From contig CM054059.1 in the NCBI GenBank assembly GCA_028641055.1, positions 431,958,332-432,022,331 of the forward strand: a stretch of 64,000 nt of DNA. Direction: 5' to 3'. Each line of letters starts with the position of its first letter. Position 1 is the first letter of the stretch. The DNA is from Alopecurus myosuroides (lineage: Eukaryota > Streptophyta > Magnoliopsida > Poales > Poaceae). Both the position numbers and the translations under genes were made by a program. This document shows positions 34,650 through 47,464 of this stretch, piece after piece. The notes beneath the pieces are model-generated. The model did no database searches. It saw nothing but the letters and a program-made list of their open reading frames with translations, and was not told the DNA's origin.

Positions 34650-35340
34650 TGATACGTCCAAAACGTATCTATAATTTTTTATGGTTTCATACTACTTTTA
34701 TGCTTTTGATAATTGTTTTGATATTAAGTTTGTGATTTATTTGGATTAACCTACTAATAGTTGCAAAAGTGCACAATGTTCTTGTTTTACACTTTGATGT
34801 GTAGGAATTATAAAAAATGCAAGAGGAAACCTTATTGGAGTCGAATTCGGACTTTCCTAAAATCTGTCTGAAAAGTCTTTTTAAATATTTCCACGTTACG
34901 GGTCGAAGACGATGTCAAATGGAAAAAGTGCGGCCGTGAAAGTTGTGGGGAATTTTGCAGCAAATGTCGTAGACATAAAGTTTGACCCAATCCGATTTCA
35001 GACGGCCAAGAAAAGCCCAATTTACCGCAGCCCTAGATGGGATGCCGGAAATCCGTGAGACTATATAAAGGGAGGAAACCTAGGTCGTGGGAGACACCCC
35101 ATACCACGAATTTCCAGCCACCACAGACACGTTTTTGTCTCTCCCATGGATCCCATCTCCATGGGGGAGGGGTCCCAATACCATTAAGTAAGAGGGCTAA
35201 GGGGCGGGGCTCCCCCATGATGTCGGTGGCGTATGGAAGAAGTCCCTGCGCCACCGCCACCGCCGCCCTGCGCCCCGTGTTGTCCTCTCCACCGTCTTCA
35301 CTGTCATCTCCATCACAAATTCCTCCTTGTATACGTTGAT
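34650..35340 (+). mobile_element. Athila-like 3' LTR (partial)
   Basis: It starts TGATACGTCCAAAACGTATCTA, a start shared by many grass Athila-like LTRs, and contains a TATA box (CTATATAAAGGG, about 35060). Its 3' part is lost near 35340, where LTR-derived sequence of another family begins. Confidence 0.65.
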
Positions 35341-35489
35341 TCATTGATGGTGCAGGACTTACACTCATTGGGAGACCCCAAGAGGAAGTTTTGATGAGCA
35401 CATCAGAAAGTTTTCCCTCAGAAAGAAACCAAGGTTGAATCGACCAGTAGCAGGAAGGAGTAACTTTAGAAGGTTGACACAGATGAGAT

Positions 35490-36545
35490 GGCAGGGAGAA
35501 CTACCGGTTCAGCAACAACGTGGAACCTACACAACACAAACAATTCACTTTTCCCCAACGAAGCAGTGAGGTTGTCAATCTCACCGGTTTTGCTGATAAC
35601 AAAGAGGTTAAATGTATGATGTGGAAAATAGTATGAGAACAATATGAAGGCAGTAGCAACAGTGTGAAAACAGTGGAAGCAGTGTATTTATTATCAGTAT
35701 GAGAAAATGGACCGGGGTCCACAGTTCACTAGAGGTGTCTCTCCATAAAACATAGCTAACATGTGTGGTAAAGAAATAACATCTCGGCAATTGACAGCTT
35801 GGGGTATTTATGCTCGATAGTGGGTTCATGCCTCCTTTTCATCAATGCTCGAGTGACAGAAACGTGACAGATGGGTGGTGTGTTGTTGCCATTAGGGAGA
35901 AAACAACAATGCTTTATTTCATTGTTTACATTATGCACTTTACTTAATGCAACAATCTGTTTCTTGCCACTTAGAAGTCTGCTTGGATTACGTTCTGAGG
36001 GTGGATTATTGGTCGTAGATGCAGTTGGATTACGGTATACGAATTATGTTGTAATGCCCGCATGAATCACATAGTAATCATCATGTCTTGCATATGCACT
36101 ACGGTGCAGCCTTTATATCTGTCAATTGCCCAGTTGTAATTTGTTTACCCAACATGGTATCTATCTTTTATGGAGAGACACGACTACTGAACTGTGGACC
36201 CTGGTCCATTCTTTTATAATGATAATACTCCCTCCGTCCACTTTTATAAGGCACACTTCTTACCATTTCAATGGTAGGAAGTGTGCCTTATAAAAGTGGA
36301 CGGAGGGAGTACAACCACTGCAAACACTGTTTTCTTTTCATTCACTACAATCGTTGTTCTCTTTCATTTACTACAAACAAGCACCGTTTTCCACATTATA
36401 CATCTAATCCTTTGTGTTAGAAAAACCGGTGAGATTGACAACCTCACTGTTTCGTTGGGGCAGAATATCTTGGTTGTGTTGTGTGCAGATTCCATGTTGC
36501 TGTTGAGCCTGGTAGTGCGCCCTGCCAACATCAGCTGTCAACAAC
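35490..36545. repeat. Inverted LTR-derived repeat with Stowaway in one arm
   Basis: The arms at about 35490-35810 and 36120-36545 are inverted copies. Both contain CAGTGAGGTTGTCAATCTCACCGG, GGACC(G/A)GGGTCCACAGTTCA and TCTCTCCATAAAA in opposite orientation. The spacer of about 300 bp has no feature. The sequence resembles an LTR/leader type that is abundant in Triticeae, but the family is not assigned. Confidence 0.7.
36228..36309. mobile_element. Stowaway-type MITE
   Basis: An 82-bp near-perfect palindrome has CTCCCTCCGTCCAC at one end and its complement at the other, flanked on each side by TA (36226-36227 and 36310-36311). The arms differ at one base. CTCCCTCCGT ends with TA duplication define Tc1/mariner-derived Stowaway elements. 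It sits in the right arm of the inverted repeat and is absent from the left arm. Confidence 0.95.
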
Positions 36546-36559
36546 CTTCTAAGTAATTT

Positions 36560-38100
36560 CTTTCTAAACGGATACTATGGGTACCTATAGGGGGTGAATA
36601 GGTGCTATGACCAATTTTTATTTTTCTTCAAATTATGGCTTGACACAAAGGTAAATTCTCTAGATAAAGCAACTAAGGTGAATTTAACTATATGACAAGA
36701 ACAACGGTAAAAACAATACAAGTAATGTAAAGCAGAGGGAACGAGGTAACCGATAAGGAAGCACGTGGAGACACGATGTATTACCGAGTTCCTTCTTGTT
36801 AAAGGAGTACATCTCGTTGGAGGGGTGTGAGTTTCGCCACGAAGGCCTACTAAACTCCACCAAGGCCTCACCCTATTCTCCGATGAACAAAGCCACAAAG
36901 GCCTTACCCTATTCTCCGATGAACAACGCCACAAAGGCCTAGTCCACCTTCCACAATTGATCCCATTTGAGGCGGGAATCGAATCCTTTAAAACAAGCTT
37001 GGGCACACACCCACAACCAAATTGGGGGATCCCAACACCAAGAATCACCAAGAGTAGCAAGAGGTCTAGGTTCTCCAAACAATGAAAACCCTAGACAAGT
37101 TCCCTTCAAGTGAATGAGGGGGAAATAAAGAACGAGTTGGTGAAGATGTAGATCAAGGGCTTCTCCTTCAATCCTCCAAGTTTTAACAAGTTTGGATGGA
37201 GGAAATGGGATATCTAGCTTGCTGGGTGAGTTCAATCAATGGAGCAATAAATTTTGGACGAGCTACACCTTGGAGAAGAAGGGGGTCTTCTATTTATAGG
37301 ACCACCAAGAAACTAGTCGTTCTCCTGCAGTCGACGTGCAATCCGGAATGAATCCGGCCATCCGGAATAATCCAGAGCATTTCGGATCCTAACACAGCTT
37401 TTCACGTTGATGTCGGAATGAATCGGGAATCTCCCAGAATGATTCCGGATTGTAACAGAGGTTTTCGCGGCAAAGTCGGAATGAGTCCGGAATGAATCCG
37501 GATCCTAACATAGTTTTTTGCGGCCAATCCAAAATGAATCTGGATGAATCTGGAATCATTCCGGATGGCAACAGAAACCTCTACTTTGAGCAGAAAAACG
37601 ACCCCCGATCCTTATCTCCTTCAACACCGCTTTGTCTGATAATTTTTTTACCTTTCAACATTCATCACACGGTTAGAACTCATTTATTTTGTTAACAAAC
37701 ACACAAAACTTAGGGATTTAAAAAATGCTCTTTCAATCTTCCCCTTTTTGGTGTTTGATGACAACATAAAGATTTACGGGGATAATAAGGTGAACACTAA
37801 GAAATGGTCTCCAAAAAATAGATGGCCCCACCTTGATATGTGCACCGTAAGGCACACACCACATAGGCTTTTCTGCCCCTATGTTTTAGAAACGAAGCAA
37901 TCTAAACAAGGTCACAACACATGCATATAGGATATAACAATAATGTAAACAAGCATAGTTCTAAGGATAATAACTTAACCACGGGAAAGAGTGACAAAAC
38001 AAGTCACTAAGGATCCACACACAATCATAAAGAAAATGTTTGCAACGAAGAAAGTAAAAACCGGACCACAAGCGTATAAGATCGAATCAAAAAGGCAAGT
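36560..38100. other. Repeat-derived non-coding DNA, probably retrotransposon
   Basis: The motif TAGGGGGTGAATAGG (36589-36602) and a later CTTCCCCCTTTTTGG (about 37739) are phrases often met in grass LTR elements, but no pol domain is seen. The minisatellite at 37335-37590 lies inside it. Confidence 0.4.
37335..37590. repeat. Degenerate minisatellite of about 60-bp units
   Basis: Each unit has a GGAATGAATCCGG core (often as a dyad with CCGGAAT) followed by a TAACA(C/G)AG-TTTT-CG segment. Four decayed copies are visible. Confidence 0.6.
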
Positions 38101-38216
38101 TAAGACTTGTGCCCCCACCCTTGCAAATCTCGTGATTTCTTAATATGGAATCCTTCTCCCCCTTTGGCATCAAGACGCCAAAAAGGAGAAAAGAGTCCAA
38201 CCAGCGCCCCAAGAGA

Positions 38217-38860
38217 TCACTCGAGGTCTTCATCATCTCCGCGCTGCTCCTCTTCATCAACTTCTTCCTCCTGCTCATTTCCTCCATGGTCGCCGGCAGC
38301 ATCAAAGTCATCCTCATCAGACTCCTCGTCATATTCGCCTTTAGCCGGAGGTACCCCAAAATAGAAATAATCATCACAAATCTCAGGCATCTCAATGGGT
38401 AGATAGGGCACAACGGTAAGAGAGGGAGGGTCAGCAGACACTTCAATCCCAGCAGCCCTCCTGTCAGAGTTCTTAATGCGGCGAGTCTCCTTGGCTAGCT
38501 TCCACGTCATGAGAAATAGCTCTAGTGTCACTGCAGATGCTAAACATAGACTTTAAGAACTTGGCAATGCCACTCGAGGGCTGACGTTGAGAACCACCAC
38601 TCGAGGAACCAGAAGGAGTAGCATGAGAACTTGGCCTTGGCTTTGGTAAACTCGGGAATCTCGGAGCCACAGATGAAAGACGAAACCATCTTCTTTGGCC
38701 TAACAACTGGATATTGTTCCATGATCTCGTCACCAAGCTTGGATTTGATGAACCTCTGAATATAGGGATCATAAGTCGGCTTCCTCTTCTCCATCACACC
38801 AATGCAAATCTCATTGTAGATGAAATCCATCATGTCAATCTTCTTCTGGTTCCTGGGCTT
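38217..38860 (-). pseudogene. Extra-ORF relic of a retrotransposon, frameshifted
   Basis: On the minus strand a frame with [19 protein letters not shown] and TYDPYIQRFIKS runs out of a LINE junction near 38865. Two frame changes later come a Ser/Pro-rich segment and a strongly acidic tail (38217-38531, EEEVDEEEQRGDDEDLE) with a stop. The 'W/Y-x-E ... Y-x-PYI' pattern resembles extra reading frames in some plant LTR elements, an inference from memory. Its 5' end is lost at the LINE. No function is assigned. Confidence 0.4.
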
Positions 38861-38865
38861 GGTGA

Positions 38866-40905
38866 GTACCATGAGGTTAACAAATACTTGTCTAAAGTTT
38901 GTTACCAAGTTGATTGACAACAGAATGCAGAACATAATCTGTAGCACTATACATGATAATCAGTATGGATTCATCAAAGGAAGAACCATCCAAGATTGTC
39001 TTGTTTGGTATTTTGAGTTTCTGTTCCAATGCCAGCAGTCCAAAAAGAAAATAGGGGTTCTTAAAATTGATTTTGAAAAAGCTTTTGATACTCTAGATCA
39101 TGATGCCATTGTTCAAGTTTTGAGAGCAAAGGGTTTTCCAGATTTATTCATAATATGGATTAAAGAAATCCTTGCTTCTGGATCTTCCTCTGTGTTACTT
39201 AATGGGATTCCAGGCAAACAATTCATTTGTAAAAGAGGTGTCAGGCAGGGAGATCCACTATCACCACTTTTATTTGTTGAAGGTGCTGATTTATTACAAA
39301 ACCTTGTCAACAAAGCATACAGAGATGGATTGATTTCCCCTCCTATTCCTGTCGGGACAGACTTCCCATTATTCAGTATGCAGATGATACTCTAGTGGTC
39401 ATGCCATCTTGCAAAAATGATTTGAGTGTGTTGAAAGGGATTTTGCAGACCTATGTTGCGTTCACAGGTCTAAAAGTTAATTGTCACAAGTCTTCAATGA
39501 TCCCCCTCAATATTTCACTTGATGAGGCCACTAATCATGCTCAGTTCTTTGAATGCCAACTTGGGACCATGCCTTTTACTTATTTAGGCTTACCCATGGG
39601 TACTACTAAACCCAGCATTAAGGACTTTTCTCCTCTCATTGATAGAGTAGAAAGAAGATTATCTGCAACATCATCCTTCCTTTCTTATGGAGATAGGTTG
39701 GTGCTGGTGAACTCTATTCTCTCTTCTCTGCCCACTTATTATATGCTCTCTCTGGTTATTCCAGTAGGTGTTATCGAAGTAATTGATAGAGCTAGAGAGC
39801 ATTGTTTATGGAGCAAGAAAGGAAAAGAAAAAGTTAACTCTCTTGCGTCCTGGCCCATGGTGTGTAGGCCAAAGAAGAAGGGTGGGCTTGGTATTATTAA
39901 TTTCAAAAACTCAGAATTCTGCTTTAATATTAAAGCACCTTCATAAGTTTTACAATCGGGAGCAAACTCCATGGGTACAACTCATTACTAATGCATACTA
40001 TTACAACTCGGTGCCCCATGCTGTAATTGCCTCAGTGTCTTTCTGGTGGAGAGGAGTTCTTGCTTTAGCTGATGATTATAGGAACATAAGCACTTGTTTA
40101 GTTGGGAATGGCATCACTGCCCTTTTTTTTGGGAAAACAAGTGGCAGCCTCAGCTTCTCAAGGTGACATTTCCTAGGTTTTTTCTTTTGCAAAGGACAAG
40201 CTGCAGTCAGTAAAGGAATTTTTACTAGCAGAGGATTGTTTGCATAATTTCTTCTTGCCATTAACAATTCAGGCACATAGTGAGTTTCTGGCTTTAAAAG
40301 TAATGACACAGACTTTTCTCTTAGAACCAGATAAGAGAGATGAGTGGAAAAGTTCCATAGAAAAATCCAAATTTTCTCCCAGTTTTGTCTATCAATTTAG
40401 TTTTGCCCACTTACCAAATGATGTGACATCTTCTTGGATTTGGAAGAGTAAGTGCCAATCAAAGCATAAATTCTTTGCCTGGTTATTGTTGCATGACAGT
40501 ATCAATACAAGAGATATGCTTATTAGGAGAAATTGGAATGTGAGTGATTCCTCTGAGTGTGTGCTTTGCCCTGCTCATATATATGAGGACTGGAGACACT
40601 TATTCTTTAATTGTACTTTCAGTAAAAGAATCTGGAACTATTTGCAAATCTCATGGTCACCAGGCAGTACTGCAGATGCAATAATCCTTGCTAAAAAGCA
40701 TTTCCATGGCCCTTGTTTCACTGAAATCATTATTCTGGCTTGCTGGGGCATTTGGAAACAAGGGAATGGATGGATTTTTAACAATATTAGACCCACCTTT
40801 AGAGGATTGAAGACCTTGTTTGTTCATGAGGTCACCCTGCTTAAGTACAAGGTGAAGAGAGATCTCATTCATTTTTTGACATCATGGATTGACTCACTCC
40901 CTTGA
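38866..40905 (+). pseudogene. LINE ORF2 remnant: reverse transcriptase and C-terminal zinc-finger region
   Basis: Visible blocks are [54 protein letters not shown] and, after a frame change near 39370, the catalytic QYADDTLVV box. LGLPMGTTKPS and YGDRLVLVNSILSSLPTYYM follow. From 40240 comes the reverse-transcriptase-associated zinc-binding domain (WKSKCQSKHKFFAWLLLHDSINTRDML, CVLCPAHIYEDWRHLFFNC). At least two frameshifts and a lost N-terminal endonuclease mean the copy is dead. Confidence 0.88.
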
Positions 40906-41008
40906 ACCCATGTAAATATTGTACATATTGTAACTCTTTATAACTCTTTCTGTTTTTAATAAAGTGGGGGTTGTGGGGGTTTCCCCCACAGTAATGGTGT
41001 AAAAAAAA
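38866..41008 (+). mobile_element. 5'-truncated L1-type LINE
   Basis: The copy starts within the reverse transcriptase domain and ends in a run of eight A (41001-41008) after a 3' untranslated region. The coding parts are in three frames. The left flank (extra-ORF relic) and the right flank (gypsy RNase H) are unrelated, and no target duplication was found. Confidence 0.85.
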
Positions 41009-41019
41009 GACGAAAAGAC

Positions 41020-43157
41020 GAGCAAAGTATTCCAAATCAACATCCGGTGTACTACGTCAGCGAGGTACTCTGCGAGTCAAAACAAAGGTATCCACATTAT
41101 CAAAAAACTGGCATATGGCGTATTTTTCGCATCCCGAAAACCCCGTCATTATTTCCAAGGACAATCCATAACAGTGGTAAGAAAAGCACCACTCGGAGAT
41201 ATTATCAACAATGCGGACGCAACAGACAGAGTAGCCAAATGAGGTATTGAACTTGCTGTGTTTGACATTAAGTACCAACCCCGGACGACGATTAAATCCC
41301 AGGTGTTGGCACATTTTATGGCTGATTGGACAGAATCAATGGAAAACACACCATTGCCAAAGTCGGAATATTGGATCATGCATTTTGATGGATCCAAAAT
41401 GAAAAAAAGGAGATGGAGCTGGTGTAGTGCTTAATTCTCCAAAAGGCGACACAATGGAATATGTATTACAAATACACTTCAACGCCAACAACAATGTGGC
41501 AGAATACGTAGCATTGCTTCATGGCTTGCATATTGGAAATGAAATAGGTGTCAAACGTATACTTTTCTATGGTGACTCGGACTTGGTACAACATCAGCTG
41601 AACCAAACATGGGATGCTAAAAGCCCCATCATGGCCAAATATCGGAGAACAGTCGACGAGTTTGCCATTTGCTTTCTAGGATTTGAGGTACATAGCGTCA
41701 AAAGGGAAGAAAATTGGATCGCAGATGCTTTAGCTCGCATGGGCTCGGAAAGGGTGAAAACTCTACCACCTGGTGTGTTCATCCAGTATTTGCATGAACC
41801 ATCAATAAAAGGCGGAGATATTGACTATCCCCTAGTGTCCGAGTCAATAGAAGTTTTGCTTGTTAACCCGGATTGGACAATTCCATACTTAAAACTTCTT
41901 AGTTGATCAGAAGTTCCTGGATGGAGCAGACGAAGTCTTGCAGATGCATATACAACGCTAATGCAATAGACACACGGTAATCAGTGGTTTCCTATACAAA
42001 CGCAGTACTATCGGAAATTTTCAGCGATGTATTTCGCCAGAAGAAGGACGAGAAATTTTGCAGGAAATCCATGCAGGAGATTGCGGACATCATGCTCAAT
42101 CGAAAATCATAGTTAAAAAAGCATTTCGTGCAGGGTTTTTCTGGCTCACAGCCAAGGGAGATGCGGAGCACATAGTGAATACATGTGCCGGATGCAGTAT
42201 TACGCCAAGCAGACGAATATGCCGGCTCAAGCACTCAAGACTATCCCCATAACATGAACATTTGCGGTCTAGGGGCTAGATATGATGGGGCCATTCGAAA
42301 CCGCAAGAGGCGGACTCACACATCTACTCGTTGCAGTAGATAAGTATACCAAGTGGGTGGAGGCAAAACCCATCAAAAAAACTTGACGGTGTGACTGCCA
42401 GAAATTTCGTCATTGACGTAGTCATGCGATAAGGCGCTCCACATAGCATAATCACGGATAACGGGAAAAATTTCTCAATTGGAGAGTTAGCAAAATATTG
42501 CCGACAAACGGGAATTCGCCAAGATCTTGGATATGTGGCACACCCACAATCCAATGGCAAGGTTCAACGAATGAATAGTCCAATCCTGCAAGGAATCCGC
42601 CCAAGACTCGAATCTCCTCTTCATAGAGCAGCTGGAGCATGGGTAGACGAATTGTCTTCCGTGCTTTGGAGTATTCGAACGACACCAAATAGGTCACGCC
42701 TTTTTTCCTGGTTTATGGTGCAGAAGTAGTTCTTCCTACGGACATGATCCATGATAGCCCAAGAGTGCATGCGTACGATGACTCGGATGCCGAAAACGCA
42801 CGTCAGGATGCCATCGATCTCTTAGAATAAGAACGAGAGTTTGTGTTGCAAAGTTCTGTCATTTATCAGCAAGAATTGGGACGACATCATAGTCGAAAAA
42901 TCAAAAACCGATCTTTCAAAGAAGGTGATTTGGTGCTAAGATTGGTACAAGATAGGAAGCACAAGTTAGCCCCATTTGGGAGGGATCATTTGTCATTAGC
43001 AAGGCTATGAAAAAGGGTCATATTACCTTGTAGATATTCGAGACACGGAAGATGATCTGAAAAATCCGAATCGCAAGAGGAAAAGAAACATAGATGTAGA
43101 ACTCGGAGAGACAAAGAGGCCCTGGAGCATCCAGCAGTTACGTCCCTTCTACACTTA
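41020..43157 (+). pseudogene. Element C pol remnant: RNase H and integrase
   Basis: RNase H blocks (PVYYVSEVLCESKQRYP, HFDGSK, GDSDLVQHQLNQTWD, NWIADALARMG) and integrase blocks (HAGDCGHHAQS, NTCAGC, ITDNGKNFS, RPFYT) appear in alternating frames. Stops are frequent after 41906, and the zinc-finger, core and C-terminal parts are each in different frames. The copy cannot be translated as one protein. Confidence 0.85.
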
Positions 43158-43760
43158 GTTCAAATTATATGTAAACATGATTGAGATCATGAAATAAAGT
43201 TATCAGAAATTCATGATTTTTTTTGTCTTGTTTTGTGCTTTCTTTTCCAAGCATATTTCCGTCTTATGTATTTCCCAATGATCTTTTAATTTTGCTTCAA
43301 TGTTAACCCGAATTACACCTGCGTGCATGGAGTTATGAAACTGAATGCTCTTTTGGTCTAAGGAGACTTAAAACCCCCATATTGTGCCTGCATGCCCGAG
43401 GTTCATACTTTTCAAATTCCTTACTATTCCTAAGTATTATCTGAGTGTTTGTTGTGTTGGGTCACTGGATTTAGTAAGTAAAACTGCCAAGGTATAATCC
43501 ATGATTCCGAGTTTTGACTGATTGGATCCTTAACCCGGTCCCTTGGCATGAAGATTGCATACTTTCGAGACACTTAAACACTAAAGAAATTTAAAGCATA
43601 CAAACCAGAGAACTTAGAAGAAAAGGAATTAAAACTTTGAAAACATTGCAAAGTTAAAAAGTTTACTGCAAAAGGTAGTCTTGTTCATACAAAAGATAGA
43701 ATACATTACAATTGATATTACATTGTAAGAATGGTAATGTGTTCTATTTAGCTACAAGCT
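43158..43760. other. Convergent 3' spacer in element C
   Basis: The stretch after the pol remnant (TATGTAAACATGATTGAGATCATGAAATAAAG) is closely matched in element B right after its RT remnant, which allowed B's deletion to be recognised. No gene is seen. Confidence 0.6.
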
Positions 43761-46700
43761 ATGCAGGACCAGGAGCATTCCACGAACTCCTCTTTGTCAT
43801 CCTCGTCGTTGTCGCTCGGGTTCTCCGGAGTTGCCGGAATTTCTTCCTCCGGGTAGAATGTCGAGGTGGACACCATCCGAGCTATCTTGGAGGCATGCCC
43901 CTTGATAGAATCGAAGATCTTTGCTCGCTGCGCTTCGGTGTATCCTTACGGAATACCGATCGCAATGCACCAGGATTTGGCGGTGATGCGATGCATACGC
44001 ATCAGCCCAAGGGCCATGCGCACACCACCACGAGCGACATATTGGAGCCAAGAATCACGCTAGTTTGCCACTTCTGCAATTGCCTCCTGGAGCTTGCTGG
44101 TTTCCGAGAATTCGCCAGCTCTGTCCGGCATGCACTTGTTGATAAGTAGCATCCCGACACTTTTCAGCTCGGTTATGAATGCCCCAAAAGCCCAGATTCG
44201 ATCAATCCGAGTGATCAGATGGTTCCCTTCTGTTAGAAAAAATAAAAAAAGATCAGGCAAACAGAAGGATGTAAAGAAGCCATTATGCAAAGTGAAAAAA
44301 CTTGGTAAAAGTCAGAAACTTACCAAGGATTATATCTATTTCAGCACCTTCCTCAAGGCGCTGGTGAAGGGCAGACTCCAAGTCCTGGATGGTCTTCCGA
44401 TCCTTCTAGGCTTGTAGGGAAGCACGAGATTTGGATAATCCCATGGCTACCTGGCTCGCCTCCAGATCTTTCTAAAGCTTTACAATCATCTTGTAAAGCT
44501 CCGAGTTTTCCTTCCGGAGATTTTCGGTGTTCCGAGCACGCTCGGAAATTTGCTTGGCCTTAGCCAAAGAAGCTGAGAAGAAAAAGAGGTCAAGGATCAA
44601 AACTCGGAAAAGTCCTTAGAAAATTTCAGAATCAGAGTCAAGGAAACGAAAAAGAATGCTTACAAGTAGCCTCCTTCAACTGCTTTTGAACTTCGGATAT
44701 CTCCGAGTCCTTCTCATCAAGAATACCAAGAAGGGATTTCACTTCTTGATTCTTAATGGTCAGCTTCTTGAAAACTTCCACATTTATTTTTTCGGCAGTT
44801 TTCTAAAAAACATACAAAGGAAAAGATTGCTTAAGCAAAAACAAGCAGGCAAAAGAGGAAATCATTAATACATAAATAGAAAGAATGATTTTGTCTTAAT
44901 ACTTGGGGGATAGAGATATTACCTAGCTCATTCTTTGCAAACCTCTTAAGTTCTTGGAGAATTCCTTGGCGTATTACATGAAGGTAATCCCATGTGATGG
45001 ATTCCGTCTTGGATAACCTGACGAGGTGAGAACACGTAATTATTCTGGACTACTAATCCACCTTTTGGCCAAGGGCAAATCAAGGGGGCTCGGGCAAAGA
45101 ACTTTTTTGCCCACGGATGAATATATCCGAGTTCGTCAAAGTAGGCTTCTTTTTTTACATTGAACTTCTCGTCAAAGGTCGGTATGGGTTTTCCTCTGGA
45201 AGGTTTGAAGGCCCGCCTTGGTCAGGTTCCGCCCTTTCCCGCACATCTGTGTCGGATGCAACAGGCTGGCTGGACTGCAAAGGGTATTCTTCCCGAGTAG
45301 CCGTGCTTTCTTCAGCTGCTATCGGAGTGTCTCAGGACAGCTGTGGGGGATGGCTTTGGCCCCCTAAGAGCAACAGCTTTCAACTTCTTTCTGCATTTTC
45401 CCTTCAAAGGGATAGGAGCAAGGCTAGAAAAGAGAAAAGAATGAAAATTCGAGATTAAAAAATGTGAGAAAGAAGATACGCAAGAAAAGGCATTCGAATG
45501 TGAAATTCTGGGTTTTACCCATCAAGATCGATTACTTCTTGGCTGAAGAAACCTTCTTGCGCTTCCGCCCTCCGGCCGATTGAAAGTGGGCTTTTAGCGC
45601 CGCTAATTCGTCATCGGTGGCAAGATCTTCTCTGGAAGATCAAGAAGCTGTAAAAAAGTAAAATCCGGATTAGTATAAAAAAACATCCGAGAAAAGACGA
45701 AGTTCGAACAGTTACCCAAAAGACGTACCTTGGGAGACGGGTTTCCTTCGTTGTACATTTGTAGGCTTTCCTCGTATTGATCACGAGTAGCCACAAGTTG
45801 GTTGACGCGCTTCTTGAACTCTTTTTTCGACAAAGCGGACTTTGTCGTCCTCATCGAATCATCGGGCCCCATGTATTCGCAGAGAAGTCGGCCGCCGCGA
45901 TGAGCAAGAGGTTGAATCCTCCTTTCGAGCCAGCATATAACTGTATCCATGCCGGTCAGAGGAGGATTGGAAGAGATGAGTTTTGCGATCCTTCTTTTGA
46001 TTCTCATCGAGTCTGAAGGCAGAACCTGGACCACGTCCAACGCCCACTTGTCTTGGGGCGTGGCCGCGGAATTGATGAAAGCCGAAATTCCTGTATGCTT
46101 TCCAGGATAGGGAACATCCGAATGATAGAAAAAAGAGCCCATCCAGAATTTGACGGACTCGGAAGTCTTGATTTTGGGAAACCATTCCTCTCTATTCCTA
46201 CGGAGATTAAAGGAAATGGTCCCGCAAACCGGGAGGAACACCTTCGGTGGTGTTGCGTTTCACGTTGAAATAGTACTGGAAGAAATCTAGACGGGGTTCT
46301 ATCCCTAATTACCCTTCGAAAAGGGCCTAGAACCCGGCTATGTACAATATGGAGTTGGGTGGAAGGTTGTGGGGTTGGATGTTGTAATGGTTGAGAACCT
46401 GGATGAAAAAGGCGGATGGCGGAAAACCCATACCTCGATTGATATGGGAAGCCAGAACCACACGTTCACTGGATTTGGGAGAGGGCTCGGTGTCGTCCTC
46501 CTCCAGACGCCACTTGTCCTTCACAATAAACCCGTCTTTCTCCATGGCATGAAGAAGAGCCGGGGCCACGTTGCAGTGGCTCCAGTTTCCGGCATCTCCT
46601 TCGTCTTCTTCCTCGCCTCCGGCGGTGATGATGGCTGTCATGTTCTCGCCGTCGCGAGTTGAAGTTTCCCCCTCCTCGGTATCAGGGAAGGGAGGAGGAG

Positions 46701-46893
46701 GAGGAGTGGCCGAAGGCGGTGGCATAGTTCCGGCGGTGGGAGTGAGATCCAACGCCCGCCGGAGCGCTTGTAGATGCCTCCGATGCATTCGCAGAGAAGC
46801 TCCGACGACGGGGTCGAGGTCCTGGATGAGGTCCTCGATGGTGGCGTCGATGTTCGCGATCTCGGTGGCGCGCGTAGAGTTTTCGGCGTCCAT
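43760..46893 (-). pseudogene. Antisense accessory gene of element C (Transposase_28 family), decayed
   Basis: Exon 1 starts at ATG 46893 (MDAENSTRATEIANIDATIEDL) and runs through MGFPPSAFFIQVLNHYNIQPHN and LPPNSILYIAGF to a TAG at 46327, where B has CAG. The domain resumes in another frame (45603-46241, TISFNLRRNREEWFPKIKTSE, TGMDTVICWLERRIQPLA). Smaller exons down to about 43760 match B's coiled-coil and final exons, including RMALGLMRMH-like residues near 44000. Stops, a lost glutamine codon and frame changes make it a pseudogene. Confidence 0.75.
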
Positions 46894-47074
46894 TTGCGGA
46901 CGGCTCAACCGGGAGAAAGAACCACCAATGGTTTTCTTCCGTGAGGATTCGGGGCTCGGGTTTGCGTTTTCTCTGTGTGCTTTCGCTCAAGGAACTAGGA
47001 GTGACAGTGCTCTAGGCTCTCGAGGCTCGAGGAGGAAGAGAATGCGGAAGGTGAGCCGGAGACCCCGAGGCGGC

Positions 47075-47082
47075 TATTTATA
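47075..47082 (-). promoter_or_regulatory. TATA box of the element C accessory gene
   Basis: Minus-strand TATAAATA in GGCTATAAATAGCCGCC lies about 180 bases before the accessory ATG at 46893. Its flanks (GGCTATAAATAGCCG) are the same as in element B. Confidence 0.7.
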
Positions 47083-47464
47083 GCCAAGATACGTTGAGAT
47101 TGGCTCCAACGGCTCTTTTAGCCGTTGGATGCTTGACGCGTGTAACGCCTGAAAATCCGGGAAACGAGGGGGCGGGGTGATTATTGGTATCTTCTCGTTT
47201 CTCGCGCGAGAATTTGTCAGAGATAAGGGTCCAGGCTTTTGACTGAACCCCGATGTCCGTGACGTAAGCAAGATTTCATCGCTTGCGTCACAGTTTCCTT
47301 CTCCACGAAGATTTGCGGAAGAAATGCCGGATTTTGGTGAATCCGAGTTTGGCATTGAAGGATTTTGTTGAAAGAAGAATCAAGACAAAGCGCCGATATC
47401 TCTAAGGAGAATACAAATTCACAAGGGACGGCAAAATGAAGTATTAATCCTTCTTGGGGGATAG

